Origin: Caprella mutica
Taxonomy: Eukaryota > Arthropoda > Malacostraca > Amphipoda > Caprellidae
Length of the DNA: 64,000 nt
Assembly (NCBI GenBank): GCA_947561585.1
Contig: CANNZV010000945.1
Location: 62,001 to 126,000 of the forward strand
Direction of reading: 5' to 3'
The stretch's first letter is position 1; every line of letters begins with the position of its first letter. Both the position numbers and the translations under genes were made by a program. The notes below the pieces were generated by a model. That model made no database searches, had not been told where the DNA came from, and saw only the letters and a list, made by a program, of their open reading frames with translations. Shown here piece after piece: positions 34,020 through 46,443 of the stretch.

Positions 34020-36700
34020 AAATATTTTGACCGCTATTATAGGTAACTGCACTATTCTTGACAGCAAGAATGTTTATTCATGGCACATAAAGAAGTTTTT
34101 CATGCACCATGGACTACTAGCCAATTAAAACTGAAATTAGGAATTGTAAAAATTACCATTACCATTAATATTTATTTATGAATGGAAAAAGGAATTAGAG
34201 TAGCTGGTTGAGAGCTGGAGTTGTGAAATGTTGGAAATATCTAACTGAAATCTAAGAAAATGTTAACAGTTAACACATCAGCCAAAATGTATATTGTTTA
34301 CCTTATATGTACACAGAAATTATTTTCTTCTGGCAAAGTGTACATATAATGATACATGGAACAAGCACTACAAATCAATTGGCATAATGATAGGAGACGT
34401 GTATCAAATATTGTCACTATTTTACTAGATACAGAAAAAACTGATCTTTTTGGAGCTGCACACAATGTGCAGGTTTGATAGTTCCACTGGTACTGAGATG
34501 CTATAGTGACTATCATTTTTAAAACCTATTACTGGTAGAGCAAGCATGTTGAATCAGTTATCATGATCAACATGATATCAAAAGGACGCAACCATGTTGG
34601 ACATCCTCCATAACAACTTATGCACTTTAGTTACAGTACCTAGGTAGCTACCCACCCCACTGTAATGTCATTAGAACAAATTCTTTACCATATTTGGTGA
34701 CAGGACAACTTACTGACAGCTTTTATCATTTAACGGTCAGAGGCTCATTACTGTTAGATACCAAGATAAATTAAATATAATTATTTATTAAAGGATTAGG
34801 ATTTATTTATGAAAACATATGGAACTTCTTGGAGAATACTTCACCAGTTTCTGCAGTTTGCAAATTGGGGAGTAAGTACTAATATACAAAAATCTTTCAT
34901 AACAAAGTTAAAAGCTTCATCTATCACTGATATCACAGACTGGGGCTAACACGATTTGTCATAGTACTCATACTATGATACTACCAACATTAGGCCAACT
35001 AACTCGTACTAGAAGTTTTCAATTACCTAACATTAATTGCACATGAGATATAAGTAACAGTTGATAACCTAAGAAATAAAGTTTTTTAGTACACACTCTT
35101 AGGTATGGCAGAAAAGTTACTAGTGTAGTGTATAAGGAATTTGTCTCCAAGCTTGGTGAACTGTGAGCACTGAACCCAGGTTACCACATTTGATATTTAA
35201 AAAATGAAATTTGGTTTAGTTTTCCAAGTGATTTTCACCCACTTTCAATTTACAAATTAATGTTTTATATATCAACTCAACACTTAAATGTCAACAGAGG
35301 TTGTTTACTTGAATATTTTTCTTGGATAATGAAAAGTCTCATGAAGAATGACTAGTGACTTTTGTTGAAAAAAAAAGGAATTTCATTATTATTGTTATTA
35401 TTATTATCATTTCACATTATATAGATATCCATGTTTTAGATACTGGTAAACCGTAAATCAATGTGCAAAAATTTCACAAAAATTTAGATCCATTTCATTA
35501 GTTGTTCATCATGTTAAATATCTTCTAGGAACTAATAACTGCGCATAGCTATGAAGTAAATCAATATTTAAAGTCTAAATACTCAAATGACTCCATATTA
35601 CTTATAAAAATACTGTAAAACTGATTGTTGGATTCGGAGTCCAGGAGTTTGTGAAATTCTTTATAATAGTGTTGGAGTTAAGTCGATAAATTCAAAATAG
35701 AGGAGTCTGAGTTGAACATTTTATGTACCGACTCAGCAGCTCTGCTAGAAAATATTTCATAACTTTAAGCCAATTAGAGATATCCGAGTTTTCACCTTTT
35801 GAAATGTAAGCCAATTAATTAGCTTCAAGCCTTTAACTGACATAGCTACTCTGTAACATGGAAATTTAAGTTTGATCATATATACAGGTGAATGACCAAC
35901 ATAATGCAACATTCAAAATAGAGTTAATTAATCAGCAACAAAGGTCATTGAAATCCAATAAGGAAATCCAGATTGTATTTGATGATAAATTTGGCATACC
36001 ACATTTTTTCAATAATACCATCAACGAGTCAGTATAATTTAGTCAATTTACCATGTATTACAGTCTGGCAAAATTGGCATCATGCTATATGTCAGCTAGA
36101 GTCAAATTCCAATTGGCTTACATTCCATGATTTCAAAAGGTCTGCAAAATGTGTTGAAGCAGTCTTCTAATATTTTATTTTGAGGACAATTTGTCTGTAA
36201 AGATTTTCAAATATGTCTCCAATAATTACATGTAGCTAAACATAGGAATTAATTAGGAAATAGTCTCCAAGATCTTACGAATATATATTTTCCCTCAAAA
36301 TGTCTCCAAAACCAATAGTTCAATACCAAATTTATAACTTATCAAATTCTAGTATCCTAACTACATAAATGAAACAAAAAAGGAGTATTTGAAATTAAAA
36401 TACAGCAAATTTAAGAATATAATATTGAAAAGCTAATAAATTAAAATTATGATGTCTGATGTATCACATATGATGTTTGAATATAAAATAGCTATGTACT
36501 CTATTTGAACTGTGCTCTTCGAGATTAGACTACATGTGGTATGTTCTTCAAAGATCACTATTCATAAAAAAGACAATAAAACATGTGAAAAATGTATAGA
36601 TACAAATTAATACCCCATTATTTGAGTTCCTAGTTCACTGCCTTTTTTTATTAGGGGACATGAACTAGGAAGGGGGTATTTGGATCAGTTCCTAGTTTGG
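34020..36700. other. AT-rich intergenic with repeat scraps
   Basis: A fragment of MITE1 is at about 34840-34875 (caccagtttctgcagtttg). A piece of repeat R3 is at about 35755-35865 (gccaattagagatatccgag). A small stem (gttcctagttc / gaactaggaa) lies at about 36627-36675. No gene is recognised. Confidence 0.5.
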
Positions 36701-36704
36701 TTTC

Positions 36705-36935
36705 AGAGGCTGGCAAACTGTAAGCCAATTTTTGAGTCAAAATTTCACAAAAGTTGTGAACAAAGCCAATTTGGGCTCATTTATGAAAATTTCAACTTTT
36801 CAAGCCAAAATTAACATGGAAACATGAGAAATAATAAAAAAAAATTAAGCCAATTACATACATGAGTTTTGACCATTTGAAATGTAAGACAATCAATTGG
36901 CTTTAACTGACATACCCATGTTCATTCAGAGTGTG
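36705..36935. repeat. Dispersed repeat R3
   Basis: Starts cagaggctggcaaactgtaag, then gccaatttttgagtcaaaat, gagccaattt-like phrases and gccaattaatt. Copies: part at 35755-35865, 41300-41535, inverted at 46465-46725 and 46970-47240. A and T runs aside, the order of phrases is conserved. No coding potential. Confidence 0.72.
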
Positions 36936-37790
36936 ACAGGAAGTTGTCAGTTTGGAGAGAAGATGGATTAAGGTCGCCAAATTTAAGATACTTTAAAGAA
37001 GAAATTTGATTTCCTAGTGAAGATTTTACACTTTAAAACATCCTCATGCTTCATGATTGATGCATGTTAAGCTCTTGAATCTTGAGTCTATTTTATGAGT
37101 GATTTACTTGTTATTTACAAGTTTTCAACTTATTTCACCTATATGGCGACTTTGTCCATTCTTTGGAACATGGTCTAAGGGACGCGCAGAGATATTTTGA
37201 ATTAATTCCTATATTTCTATTAAATTAGCTGACACCTGACAGTGAAGAAGATCCTATCATCCTGAGTTTGCTGCTGATAGTAATTATCTCAATAAAAAAT
37301 CTCAAAGACTCAGGAGTCCAAGTTGGGAGACACTGCTAAGACACATTATGCACTAGACTGCAGGTACTGGTGAAGTGTTCTCCAAGAAATTCTCCACTAT
37401 GGCTTTTATTCTCAGTAAAATACATGTAACTAAAGGAGGAAATTAACCAGGTAATAAAAAAATGTCCAAACTTGCCATTTTAATGGCGACTGGCGAGTTT
37501 GTGACTGTTATTTGAGCCCTTCAATTGCAAATGGATGGTATAATTAATTTTGTAGAGAATTTATGATAATTAGATCATTTTGGACCAGAATGGAAAGAAG
37601 GTCTCCACAGACACTAGATTTGAGTAAGGCAATTAAATAGGACTTGGGGGCAGGATTAATTCACAAATCTTTCTATACTTTTCAGACTGGATTTTGTAGA
37701 GAAATTTGGTTATTTTTGGAGAGTGCCAGAGAGCTGAAGAGACAAATGCCTAGTTTAAGAGTATGTACCAATTAGCCAAATTTATTGTTG
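36936..37790. other. AT-rich intergenic with a MITE1 copy
   Basis: 37354-37450 matches MITE1 (49272-49414) on the opposite strand, from ctagactgcaggtactgg to taaaggaggaaattaa. Sequence at 36965-37140 (gtcgccaaatttaagatact...) recurs at 47270-47440. No gene. Confidence 0.6.
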
Positions 37791-37859
37791 ATTTAAAATG
37801 TGTGAAAATGAGTATCTTTCTATCTATCGACGACTAATGAGCACTTCAATGATATTGAA

Positions 37860-38565
37860 GTTTGAACAACATTGTGCTGAGATCATTGTTGTGAGATGTG
37901 TGGCATCACAAAATTCAGTGACTATTTATTTATTATTTAAGCTTTTGGATATTATTTTTCATCATCAGTGTACATTTAATTAGAATGAAATATTTAATAA
38001 AAAAACTGAAAATCATAAAAGGTTTCAGAAGTGTGAAGATTTTATAATCTCTCAATTTGGCAACACTGGCTGAGGAAATATTTACTCAAGCTTGTTGCAA
38101 ATATATTGAATATAGACCATTGAATATTGGAAGATATCTGCTTCAGTTCCCTTATTAGTTATTAGTAGATGGTAGAGAAAAAAATGTAGCTCTGACCTTT
38201 ATATACATTATACATATATGGTATACTTATATATTCAACTTTGTGCTGAGATCAATGTTGCCAGATGTGTGGCATCACAAAATTCAATGTCTATATATTC
38301 ATTATTTTGGGCTTTCAATAGTTTTTCATCATCAGTATACATTTAATTAGAATGATATTATGTTGAATAAAAATAAAAACCCTGAAAATTATAAAAGTTA
38401 TTCTTGAAGAAATGGGAAGATTTCATATATTGAATATAGACAATTGAATAAAGGAAGTTATCTGCTTTAGTTCACCTTATTAGTTATTGGTAGATGATAT
38501 TGTAAGAAAATATAGCTCCTCTGACAGTTACACATATTACACATCATGTATGTACATTTGTAATA
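37860..38565. repeat. Tandem duplication of a ~370-bp unit
   Basis: Two diverged copies with the same phrase order: tgtgctgagatca, atgtgtggcatcacaaaatt, catcatcagt(g/a)tacatttaattagaatga, then tagac(c/a)attgaat...gga, then agttattxgtagatg. The second half also resembles E6 terminal sequence (gaatataggaagatat) and the region at 10320-10380 inverted, so this may be a duplicated, worn hAT relative. Confidence 0.65.
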
Positions 38566-38676
38566 TGGCCAATAGCATTCAAATAGCAGGGAAACCTCTT
38601 CCTATATTAATTTATATAGGCTATATTGCCTATATTCAATGAAATGTGAGCTTCCCATCAGGCATCACGCATCAGC

Positions 38677-39064
38677 CCAGTCTGTATTTGATGCACAAAA
38701 ACCCACCGGCTTGTTCAAAAAGCTGGAAAAAAATCCACCAACATATTTGCCGGATCCATCAACATTTTCCTCATTTAGCCACCAAAAATTAATGGTAACA
38801 TAGGATTGATAGCTAAAAATCCACCAACTTTGCTAGAATATTATTTTCAAAGGGGAAAAATTCCACCGACTAGTCGGTGGAATTTACCATGAAACCAATG
38901 GAAAATATGGTCTTTTCTGATGGATTAATTACTCTCTTAGAGTTTAGTAAACCTTACAATACAGTAATAAATTAATGGGAACTGTATATTCCACAGCATT
39001 TACCCTCTAAAATTCATCTGTTAGACTAAGGTATTTTCCAGAGTGGCCATGAAATACAGACTGG
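38677..39064. mobile_element. MITE3, copy 1, with perfect 8-bp TSD
   Basis: The TIRs are CCAGTCTGTATTT and its inverse. The TSD gcatcagc is identical on both sides (38669-38676, 39065-39072). The phrase accaaaaattaatggtaac marks the interior. A second MITE (MITE2) is inserted at its right side. The 8-bp TSD fits hAT. Confidence 0.88.
38895..39046. mobile_element. MITE2 nested in MITE3
   Basis: 152 bp flanked by the perfect 8-bp duplication ccatgaaa (38887-38894, 39047-39054), which belongs to the MITE3 terminus. The interior (gatggattaattactct, cagcattta, attcatctgttag) matches MITE2 at 49423-49576. Its own ends (ccaatggaaaa / ttttccagagtgg) are slightly worn forms of CCAGTCTGGAAAA. Confidence 0.85.
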
Positions 39065-39072
39065 GCATCAGC

Positions 39073-40229
39073 CTAACATCAGAAAGAGAATTGCTGCTAA
39101 TAGCTATCCGCAGTTATTGATAACACAGATCATTGAATAGGTATATAGGTATATTTATTATGTTTACTTTTGATAATTATATAGGTACTGAACTATTGAT
39201 GACTGCATTACTAATTTTTGTTGACTTGTTTGAAAAAAAAAATTGGCAACTCTATGAACACTTCTCTAAATCTAGGGACAAATGGAGAGTTTATGAGCAA
39301 TGCTATTTTACTAGGGAAATTATTCCTTAGTTATCCCACAGAAAATGTTAAAAATGTAACATATTCTGTAGCAGACCAGATTATACAGAGCAGCAGAGGC
39401 AGCTCCTAACAGTCAGGGCTGTCTGGCCCAACACCTACATTTAGGTAGGTATGGAAATTAAATAAATATTGAAGAGTTGACAAAATACCTAAGTAAATCC
39501 TACCTAATTTGTCCTAAGACCTAAATTATTCAGTCAAAGTCTCAGTGAGTAGTGACTTGTTAGTTCAACTGAGTTGGACAATGGACTGTGGACAGTCAGA
39601 GTTTCTTGAAATTTTAGGATGCCTATTTATGAACATAGGGTCACGCAGGTAAATTGCGACCCTCTCAAGAGACTAAAACATTCTGAACTGAAAATACATT
39701 AAAATGCTGCATAGCTATCAAAAGAAGCGCAGTTCATGCTCTAATTCTTTGATTTAAGTTTTTAATGAGTGTTCTGAAGCCATGATTTTCTGTTGTTAGA
39801 GGCCACAGCCCACAGACTTCCAATCTGCAAAGCATGCTTGCATACACAATCAGTCTCCAGATAAATAATTTTTGGGGCAATTTCTCTTCAAAGATTTCCA
39901 AATGTTTCTCCAAAATGGCCAAAAATCTCAAAATACTTTCCAATAATAAATTAGAAAATAGTCGCCAAATTATTCAGGAGACTAATTTCAAAGCAACAAA
40001 AGTCGCTGGATAAACTTAACTTTAAACACCACATATTGTAGAAACTAGAAACGAGATAGGTAGGTAGTTTAACCGTGGGTAGGTATCTTATTACATTTAG
40101 GATAGGGCCACTTACAGATGGCGTCATTATGGCTATCTCAGCCTATCTGTAGGCTAAGCCTCTAACCTCAGGGTACAGGAAGATAACGGGTATAGTAAGT
40201 GACTTAGTAACTACTAACTAGTAGACAAC
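39073..40229. other. Intergenic with repeat R4, copy 1
   Basis: 39637-39800 (gggtcacgcaggtaaattgcg onward) is repeat R4, matching 40465-40910. Near 39125 cacagatcattgaata is an E6-type terminus. Otherwise nothing gene-like. Confidence 0.55.
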
Positions 40230-40450
40230 GCAAAAATATGACTTCACCAAAACAATAAATTCTTCTTTGTGACCGAGCAGCTCATAAATCCTCGTATTTG
40301 CATGTTAATATCCAGAAATTTGAAATCATTTTATAAGAGTTTCGTGTAAAAGAAAAGCAAAAATGGCAATTGAACCTCAAAGTTGAATATATAGATATAA
40401 TTAAGGTGAGTTTTTATTGTTCATTTCTTCAACTTATCTATAAAAAATAG
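40230..40450. repeat. Dispersed repeat R1, copy 2
   Basis: Matches 1078-1305 in the same orientation, including atttgcatgttaatatc and tttcgtgtaaaagaaaagc. Directly followed by repeat R4. Confidence 0.7.
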
Positions 40451-40464
40451 GGTCATGAACATAT

Positions 40465-40910
40465 GCTAGGGTCAGGCAGGTAAATTGCGGCCCTTTAATT
40501 TTTAATTGCAGCCCTCTCAAGCCTGTCTGTATTTGGTGCATAAAATTCCACTGACTTTTAGAATTTACTAAAAAAATCCACCATGAAATTCCACTAATTT
40601 GGCTGATCCACCAACATTTTACTCATTTTTTCCACCAAAAATTAATGGTAACACAGGAATAAATAGTTAAAAATCCACAGACTTTGCAAGAATATTATTT
40701 TCAATGGATAAAAATTCCACCGACAAGTGAGTGGAATTTACCATGAAATGCAGTCTGGCTCTCATGAGAGTCTTTACAACATTCTGAACCAAAATTACAT
40801 TAAAATGTTGCATAGATATTAAAAGAAGCGCAGTGCATGCTTTAATTTATTAATTTAAGTTTTTAATGTGTGTTTTGAAGCTATGATTTTTCTGTTTTCC
40901 CATGTTTCAA
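40465..40910. repeat. Dispersed repeat R4, copy 2, split by MITE3
   Basis: Parallels 39637-39800. In copy 1 the sequence gaccctctcaagagacta is unbroken; in copy 2 MITE3 lies exactly there. It therefore preserves the empty site for the insertion. The flank continues acattctgaac, tacattaaaatg and aaaagaagcgcagt. Confidence 0.75.
40522..40758. mobile_element. MITE3, copy 2
   Basis: 237 bp. The ends are CCTGTCTGTATTTGG and CAGTCTGG; flanks ctctcaag and ctctcatg are a TSD with one mismatch. It lacks the MITE2 insertion found in copy 1, giving the unoccupied length of the family. Confidence 0.82.
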
Positions 40911-41300
40911 AGTGTGGTCAGAGTCACCATTTCCAGTCAACCGGTGGTAACGTCAAACTAGATTCAATCGGCTGATTACCATACCCGATATGATGCTGTA
41001 TCCTGGGTAAGCCCATAGTAAATAGATAGACAAGTATATTAAGTTTCAAATTCAAGTTGTTCCAGTCTTTAGAAACAATGTAAGCAAATGACATCACATA
41101 TGGTATTGTAAAAGTGAGGATCATATAGGTGTGGCCATTAACGGTCTAATGGATAGAAATGTCAATAAACAATATGTTTGGTTAGCTTTTAGTACCTAGA
41201 TAACCTTTATATATTTAAGTATGTTGTACAAAATACATCAATTTTAAAACTGTTAAGTTATAATCAACTATTAACCGTATAATGTACATGGAATACTTGC
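40911..41300. other. Intergenic with repeat R2, copy 2
   Basis: 40915-41010 repeats 13305-13400 (ccatttccagt, ccggtggt, cgtcaaactagatt, gctgattaccatacccgata). The remainder is unrecognised. Confidence 0.6.
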
Positions 41301-41700
41301 GTGTCTCCATGATTCAGAGGCTGGAAAATTGTAAGCCAGTTTTTGAGCCAAAATTTCACTGAAATCCTGAACCAAGCCAATTTGGCTCATTTTTTGAAGA
41401 TTTCAAGCCAAAATTAACACGGGAACATAGGAATTAATTCAAAATTTAAAGCCAATTAGACATATCTGAGTTTTGACCTTTTGAAATCTAAGTTAATTAA
41501 TTGGATTTAACAGACATACTCTGTAACATTGGGCCATGTCTGCTGTGTCATGTAGCTAATGTTTTCTTTAAATGCACAATCTGTGTCGGGTTATGGATGG
41601 TATAATGCAATAAACTCCATAGGAGAAATTATCTACATAATATTATCACAGTCTGCAAAAACTGATAAAGTGTTCGTAGAGATCTCTTATTCAACTTATT
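41301..41700. repeat. Repeat R3 copy flanking the LINE-2 insertion
   Basis: 41310-41535 carries R3 (cagaggctggaaaattgtaag to ctctgtaac). Its inverted partner lies at 46465-46725, just beyond LINE-2. With LINE-2 removed, the two form a palindromic element of about 700 bp, into whose loop LINE-2 appears to have inserted. Confidence 0.6.
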
Positions 41701-42006
41701 GTGTTTGTAGCAAAATTAATGATAATAGGATAATAGTTTTATTGGAAACAAAAGAATAATAATAAAAAAAAAATTACAATAAATTAGTACATATTTAACA
41801 AAATTTCCAAGTCCTTTTTAGACCAAAATCAAGGTCTTTAGGACAGTTAAATATTTAAATAAACAAACAAAAAAAATCAGGAGATCTACTTTCTAAACAT
41901 AACTACGACAGCAAGCTACTGATTTCCATATATAATCAATTATAACTTTCAAATAATAATCTTCATACACAGCAACCATAAAATGATAAAACAGGTTAGT
42001 GCTGAA

Positions 42007-44956
42007 TCATTCCGCGTATCTTTCAACAAGGTATTCTTTTACCATTCCCTTAAACATATTTAACGATTCATTTTCCTTAATATATTGGGGAATAGCATTA
42101 AATTTATATGGCAGTACATATGAGAGTGAGCGTTGGGTCAAAGTCAGCCGCTGGAACTGGGGCTTGAAACACCTCTCGTATTGTGGTCATGACTAGGAAC
42201 TGTAAATGTGTCTTTAATTTTAAAAGCGAGAACACAACACAAAAAGTAATAGATATCACTTATTTTTAGTATTGACAGGCGGTGAAACAAAGGGTTGGTA
42301 TGATCACGGTAGCCACTACGAGAAATGATATGCACAACCCTTTTTTGTAGGATTAGGAGTTTGTCTACCCCTCCAGCGGTCGCTCCTCCCTAAGCAGTGA
42401 TACAGTAAATGAGCATTGAATATACAAGACTATAATACATGTTTAACAATACACCATCGGGAACATAATATGACATCCTGTACACAACACCAATATTCTT
42501 CGACACTTTTGAGCAAACATAATTAATGTGACTATTAAATGACATATGATCATCGATTATAACACCCAAGTATTTAGCTTCTGAAGCAAACATGATATCC
42601 TTGCCATTCATGGACAGTTTATTACCATTTACATCAGTATCATGTCTGCGCTTAGTGAATTTCAATGCTGCTGTTTTATCCACATTTAATGTTAATCTAT
42701 TACGTAAGAACCACTGGTTAACCTTTGCTAACTCAGTATTGAAAGTTGAAATCAACTGGCTGTAATTAGGGTCGGAATGCACAAACACAGTGTCATCTGC
42801 AAATAAAATGGTCTTCATACAGTCCGACACCAAAGGCAACTCATTTACATATAAAGAAAATAATATACAGCCTAACACCGAGCCCTGCGGAATTGATATA
42901 TTTATAGTAGCCGCTTCAGAAGTCTCTCTACCTACTCGAACGCAGTGTTGCCGATCCCTCAAATAACTTCTAAACCAATTGTGGGTAGTGCCTCGGATGC
43001 CGTATTGGAACAATTTAGATAGCAAAATTTCATGATTTACACAGTCGTACGCTTTGGACACATCGACAAATACAGCAACACTGTGCTCCCTTGCATTTAC
43101 CTTACCATAAATATGATCCATCAAGGTAGACACTGCATCAGCTGTTGACTTCCCTTTGCGAAAACCAAGCTGATGCGGGCTGATTATAGAGTATTTGTAC
43201 ACATATTTAGTTATGCGATTTGCCATTGTCTTCTCGAAAATCTTACATACTAACGGTAATACGGCTATAGGTCTATAGTTAGTTACACTTTCTTTATCGC
43301 CTTTCTTATGTATGGGGGTTACACACGCTACTTTTAGAATTTCCGGAAACACACCCACACGGAATGATTCGTTAATTAAATTAGATAGAGGTAAAGACAC
43401 ATAATTACCAATCCTTTTCATGAGTTTTGTTGATACTAAATCCCTCCCATATGTACTATTTTATAATTTACTGATAATTAATTCACATTCAGTAGCTGAC
43501 ACAGGATATACATAAAAAGAGTTAGGTTGTATAGGTATCAATTCTACAGGTGGTACATTATCAGCGGGTGGAAGTTCCCTTTCTAGGTTGTGGGCTACTG
43601 TGGCAAAATGATTATTAAACGCGTTAGCTATTTCTTTCTCATTGGTTATTTTGGCGTCATTTATTACAATGCTATTTATAGTTTTTTTTCCATTTTTACT
43701 TTTTTCACATATTATATCTTTAATGCCTGACCAATACCTTTTCATATCTTTCTTATACTTGGTAAAATAGTTGTAAAAATAGTTACGTTTAGCTTGCCTA
43801 ATTACTCTATTACACCTGTTTTTAACAAAATTATTTACTTGCTTGTTTATTATACGGCGTTTATAAAATTTGAAATAATGCGATTTAATTTTAATTTGTT
43901 CTAGTACCTCGCCACTCAACCACGGTTTGTTCAGCCTTTTTCTAGTCAAGTATTTAACTTTTAGAGGAAAACAACTCGTATACATGCTATTCAATGATTT
44001 ACAAAAATATTCTACTTTTCATTTATATCATTAATTTCATAAAGATTCCAATTAAAATGCAAAAGTTTTAACTTAAACATATTAATATTGCTCTCCGACT
44101 GATCTCTAAACATTATCTTTATCTTATCGGTAGAAGATTGGGGTATAACAGACATGAACATGAACACGGGGCAATGGTCAGTTATATCAATATCAATCAC
44201 TCCCGAATAGACAATATCAAAGAAATTGACCCAAAAGTTATCTAATAAGCTAGGTGTCGAATTATTGACATCAGCTGGGAACCTAGTTGGATATTTAATT
44301 AAAGGCAAAAGATGACTAGATTGCATACAGGATGTTAAGTCTACAACGGCCTCACTAGTATTATCACACATATCTATATTAAAATCTCCTGTTACACACA
44401 ACCTATTATTGTTATCAAAGTCCCTACTTTCTATAATTGCACCCAATTCGTTAATAAAATGATCAGTGGTACCCGAGTGAGGCCTATACACACCTACTAC
44501 ATTAATCCAAGTATCTCGTATACAGACCCGTACACAGCATGTTTCAATTGAAATATTACACAAGGACACTGCTGGGAGCATAAGCACCTGATACTCCTCT
44601 CTACTATAAATCGACACTCCACCACTCCTACCTTCCTCTCTCGTAACATGGAACACTGTATATCCATCTAAATTAGCATGTTCGGAATTACTGCTTTTTA
44701 GCCATGTTTCAGTTAATACTAATATGTCAGACTTTATTACCATTGATGCTAGCATAGCAGTTAGTTCCTCTCTGTGTTTATAAAAACTACGAACATTAAG
44801 AGTCATAATCATCACATTATTACAGCTGAAATCACTGTGAAAAGTTGAATTCAACTCATCAACAGTCAACACTCCACTATCCACTATGACATCGTCAAAA
44901 TAGTTCTCATCAGGGTCAACACGCCTCACCAAATTGTTATCTACCATTAGTAACAT
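42007..44956 (-). pseudogene. LINE-2 ORF2: endonuclease and reverse transcriptase, four lesions
   Basis: The endonuclease (44956-44012) shows TLNVRSF, LTETWL, VYRPHSG, TGDFNIDM and ITDHCPVF, a complete catalytic set. A one-base frameshift near 44012 moves to 43994-43461. There an in-frame TAA (at 43461, in a Lys context) precedes the polymerase domain 43421-42390. That has THKKGD...YRPIAVLP, VFVDVSKAYDCVNH (A), SIPQGSVLG (B) and LFADDTVF (C, FADD). An in-frame TAG at 42390 stands where a Trp is expected, and a further frameshift occurs near 42160. The end is at 42007. Few lesions for the length imply recent death. Confidence 0.86.
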
Positions 44957-45572
44957 ACAATATTAAAATACATATAATTACATCATAGGGGTAACAATAC
45001 TTAATAGTAGCAAATTTATGCAGCGGCATAAACGTGCCGTACATATCCCAGTGGTAGGGTGGATTACTGGTAATATACGCAGCATTACAGGTGTGCAATA
45101 TACAATATGACAATACAATATAGGTACACCACAGAGGTAACAATACTTCATAGTAGCAAAAATAATGCATTGGCATAAACCTGTATTCCAGTTCCAATTG
45201 TACGCAGAAGCATATGAATATAAAAAGCAGACCACCAAAAGTGAATAAAGCTTCCTCCACAGAAGATCCAGTCGCATCAATCTGATATATCAGGGCATCG
45301 CAAAGTTGTACATTGTGTGGTATAGATTCATTTGTAGAGCGCTCGACACTAGAGGCAACAGCTTCAACGGGACGATCAGTGAGAGAACCCAAATGTAATG
45401 CTTCAGGGAACACAAGAGTGATACATAAGTGGTGATAGTGGAAAACTCTGTGATAAGTCGTTGCATACCACAGGTTACCGTAAACACACCACATTCTTGA
45501 GCTACGCAGGACACCAAATACCGTGAAGTATAAGGACCTACACTTTAGCACCTTTGTACTCGCAGAGAAGAG
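44957..45572 (-). other. LINE-2 inter-ORF region with a tandem repeat
   Basis: About 615 bp between ORF1 and ORF2. An open frame of 204 codons (45551-44937) overlaps the ORF2 start by 20 nt and has two hydrophobic segments, but it shows no domain I know. A direct repeat (gtaacaatactt(a/c)atagtagcaaa) lies at about 44990 and 45138. Whether it is translated is unknown. Confidence 0.5.
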
Positions 45573-46373
45573 TCAAACTCGTGCTCTATCATTCATCAGA
45601 TCAGCTACTGCCAAACCTACGGAATCAACAGTCCACTTTTCCAATCTCTCCCACGTATTAATGAACAACTTTAAATTGGCACTGTTCCTCCGATTATGAG
45701 GCTTATACCAAACGTACACTCGTCCATTTGATGAACCACATCCAGATACTAAATTTGAGAAACGACACCTTGTAAGTCTAAGTACAAATACAATTTTTGA
45801 TCTTATGGGTGTCAAATTTTCATTTACGAAAATATTTGGTGGTTTTGATGTGCTGCACGCATTTAATACATCTTGCTTACAGTCTCTATCACTAAGTTTA
45901 AAAAGAATTTTCCTTTTATCACTGATTTGTGTGTTAGGTTTTGCACCAAGACGATGCGCAGTTACAATTTTATCAGGTGCCAATTCATACTTCACTTTGT
46001 TCTTGAAAAGAGTACAAATAAGAGCAACAAGATTTTCACCAGAAGAGGCAACAGGCGGTACCTCCGATACTGAGAGTATGAGCGAGTCGCCCCGATGGAT
46101 AGCCTCCTGGTCATCCAATCGTTCCTCCACAGAACACACCCTCTGCTGCAATGATGAAACCTTCTGCTCAAGCTCTTCGATCTTCTTGTCCTTCTCTTTA
46201 ATTAGGGAGATTATCTCTTCCTTGAAATCATCAAATTTGCGTTCAAATCTCGTTATAACAGACATCAAGATTTCACTCTCTTCACCATTTAAATTTGCTC
46301 CATTCAATTCCACCTCAGAATCCAGTTTAGGCAAAGACGTTGTATTATTTTTATTTTTATTTTTTGGCGGCAT
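45573..46373 (-). CDS. LINE-2 ORF1: L1-type RNA-binding protein
   Basis: 266 codons from MPPKNKNKN; an upstream Met eight codons earlier is in a weaker context. A basic/polar N-terminus is followed by a coiled coil at about residues 45-95 (IKEKDKKIEELEQKVSSLQQ, then RVCSVEERL). Next comes a region with TAHRLGAKP, RKILFKLSDRDCKQDVL and FVNENLTPIRSKIV, which matches the C-terminal half of L1-type ORF1 proteins (Transposase_22 family). It is expected to form trimers through the coiled coil and coat the element's RNA. No stop or frameshift, unlike ORF2. Confidence 0.8.
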   Translation of the reverse strand: MPPKNKNKNNTTSLPKLDSEVELNGANLNGEESEILMSVITRFERKFDDFKEEIISLIKEKDKKIEELEQKVSSLQQRVCSVEERLDDQEAIHRGDSLILSVSEVPPVASSGENLVALICTLFKNKVKYELAPDKIVTAHRLGAKPNTQISDKRKILFKLSDRDCKQDVLNACSTSKPPNIFVNENLTPIRSKIVFVLRLTRCRFSNLVSGCGSSNGRVYVWYKPHNRRNSANLKLFINTWERLEKWTVDSVGLAVADLMNDRARV

Positions 46374-46443
46374 CGTTAATAATAACTTTATTTCCAATTT
46401 AAATATAGGGATTAATTCAGAATTGTTTGTAGCAAAATTAATG

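Larger units (their letters stand above)
41722..46423 (-). mobile_element. Non-LTR retrotransposon LINE-2, nearly complete
   Basis: A 4.7-kb element on the minus strand with a perfect 20-bp TSD, tgtttgtagcaaaattaatg, at 41702-41721 and 46424-46443. It has an L1-type ORF1 (intact), a ~0.6-kb inter-ORF region and ORF2 with endonuclease and reverse transcriptase broken by about four small lesions. The 3' end is short and AT-rich rather than a long poly(A). The 5' untranslated part is only about 50 bp, so the 5' end may be slightly truncated. Group: jockey/CR1-like by motif style. Confidence 0.88.
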
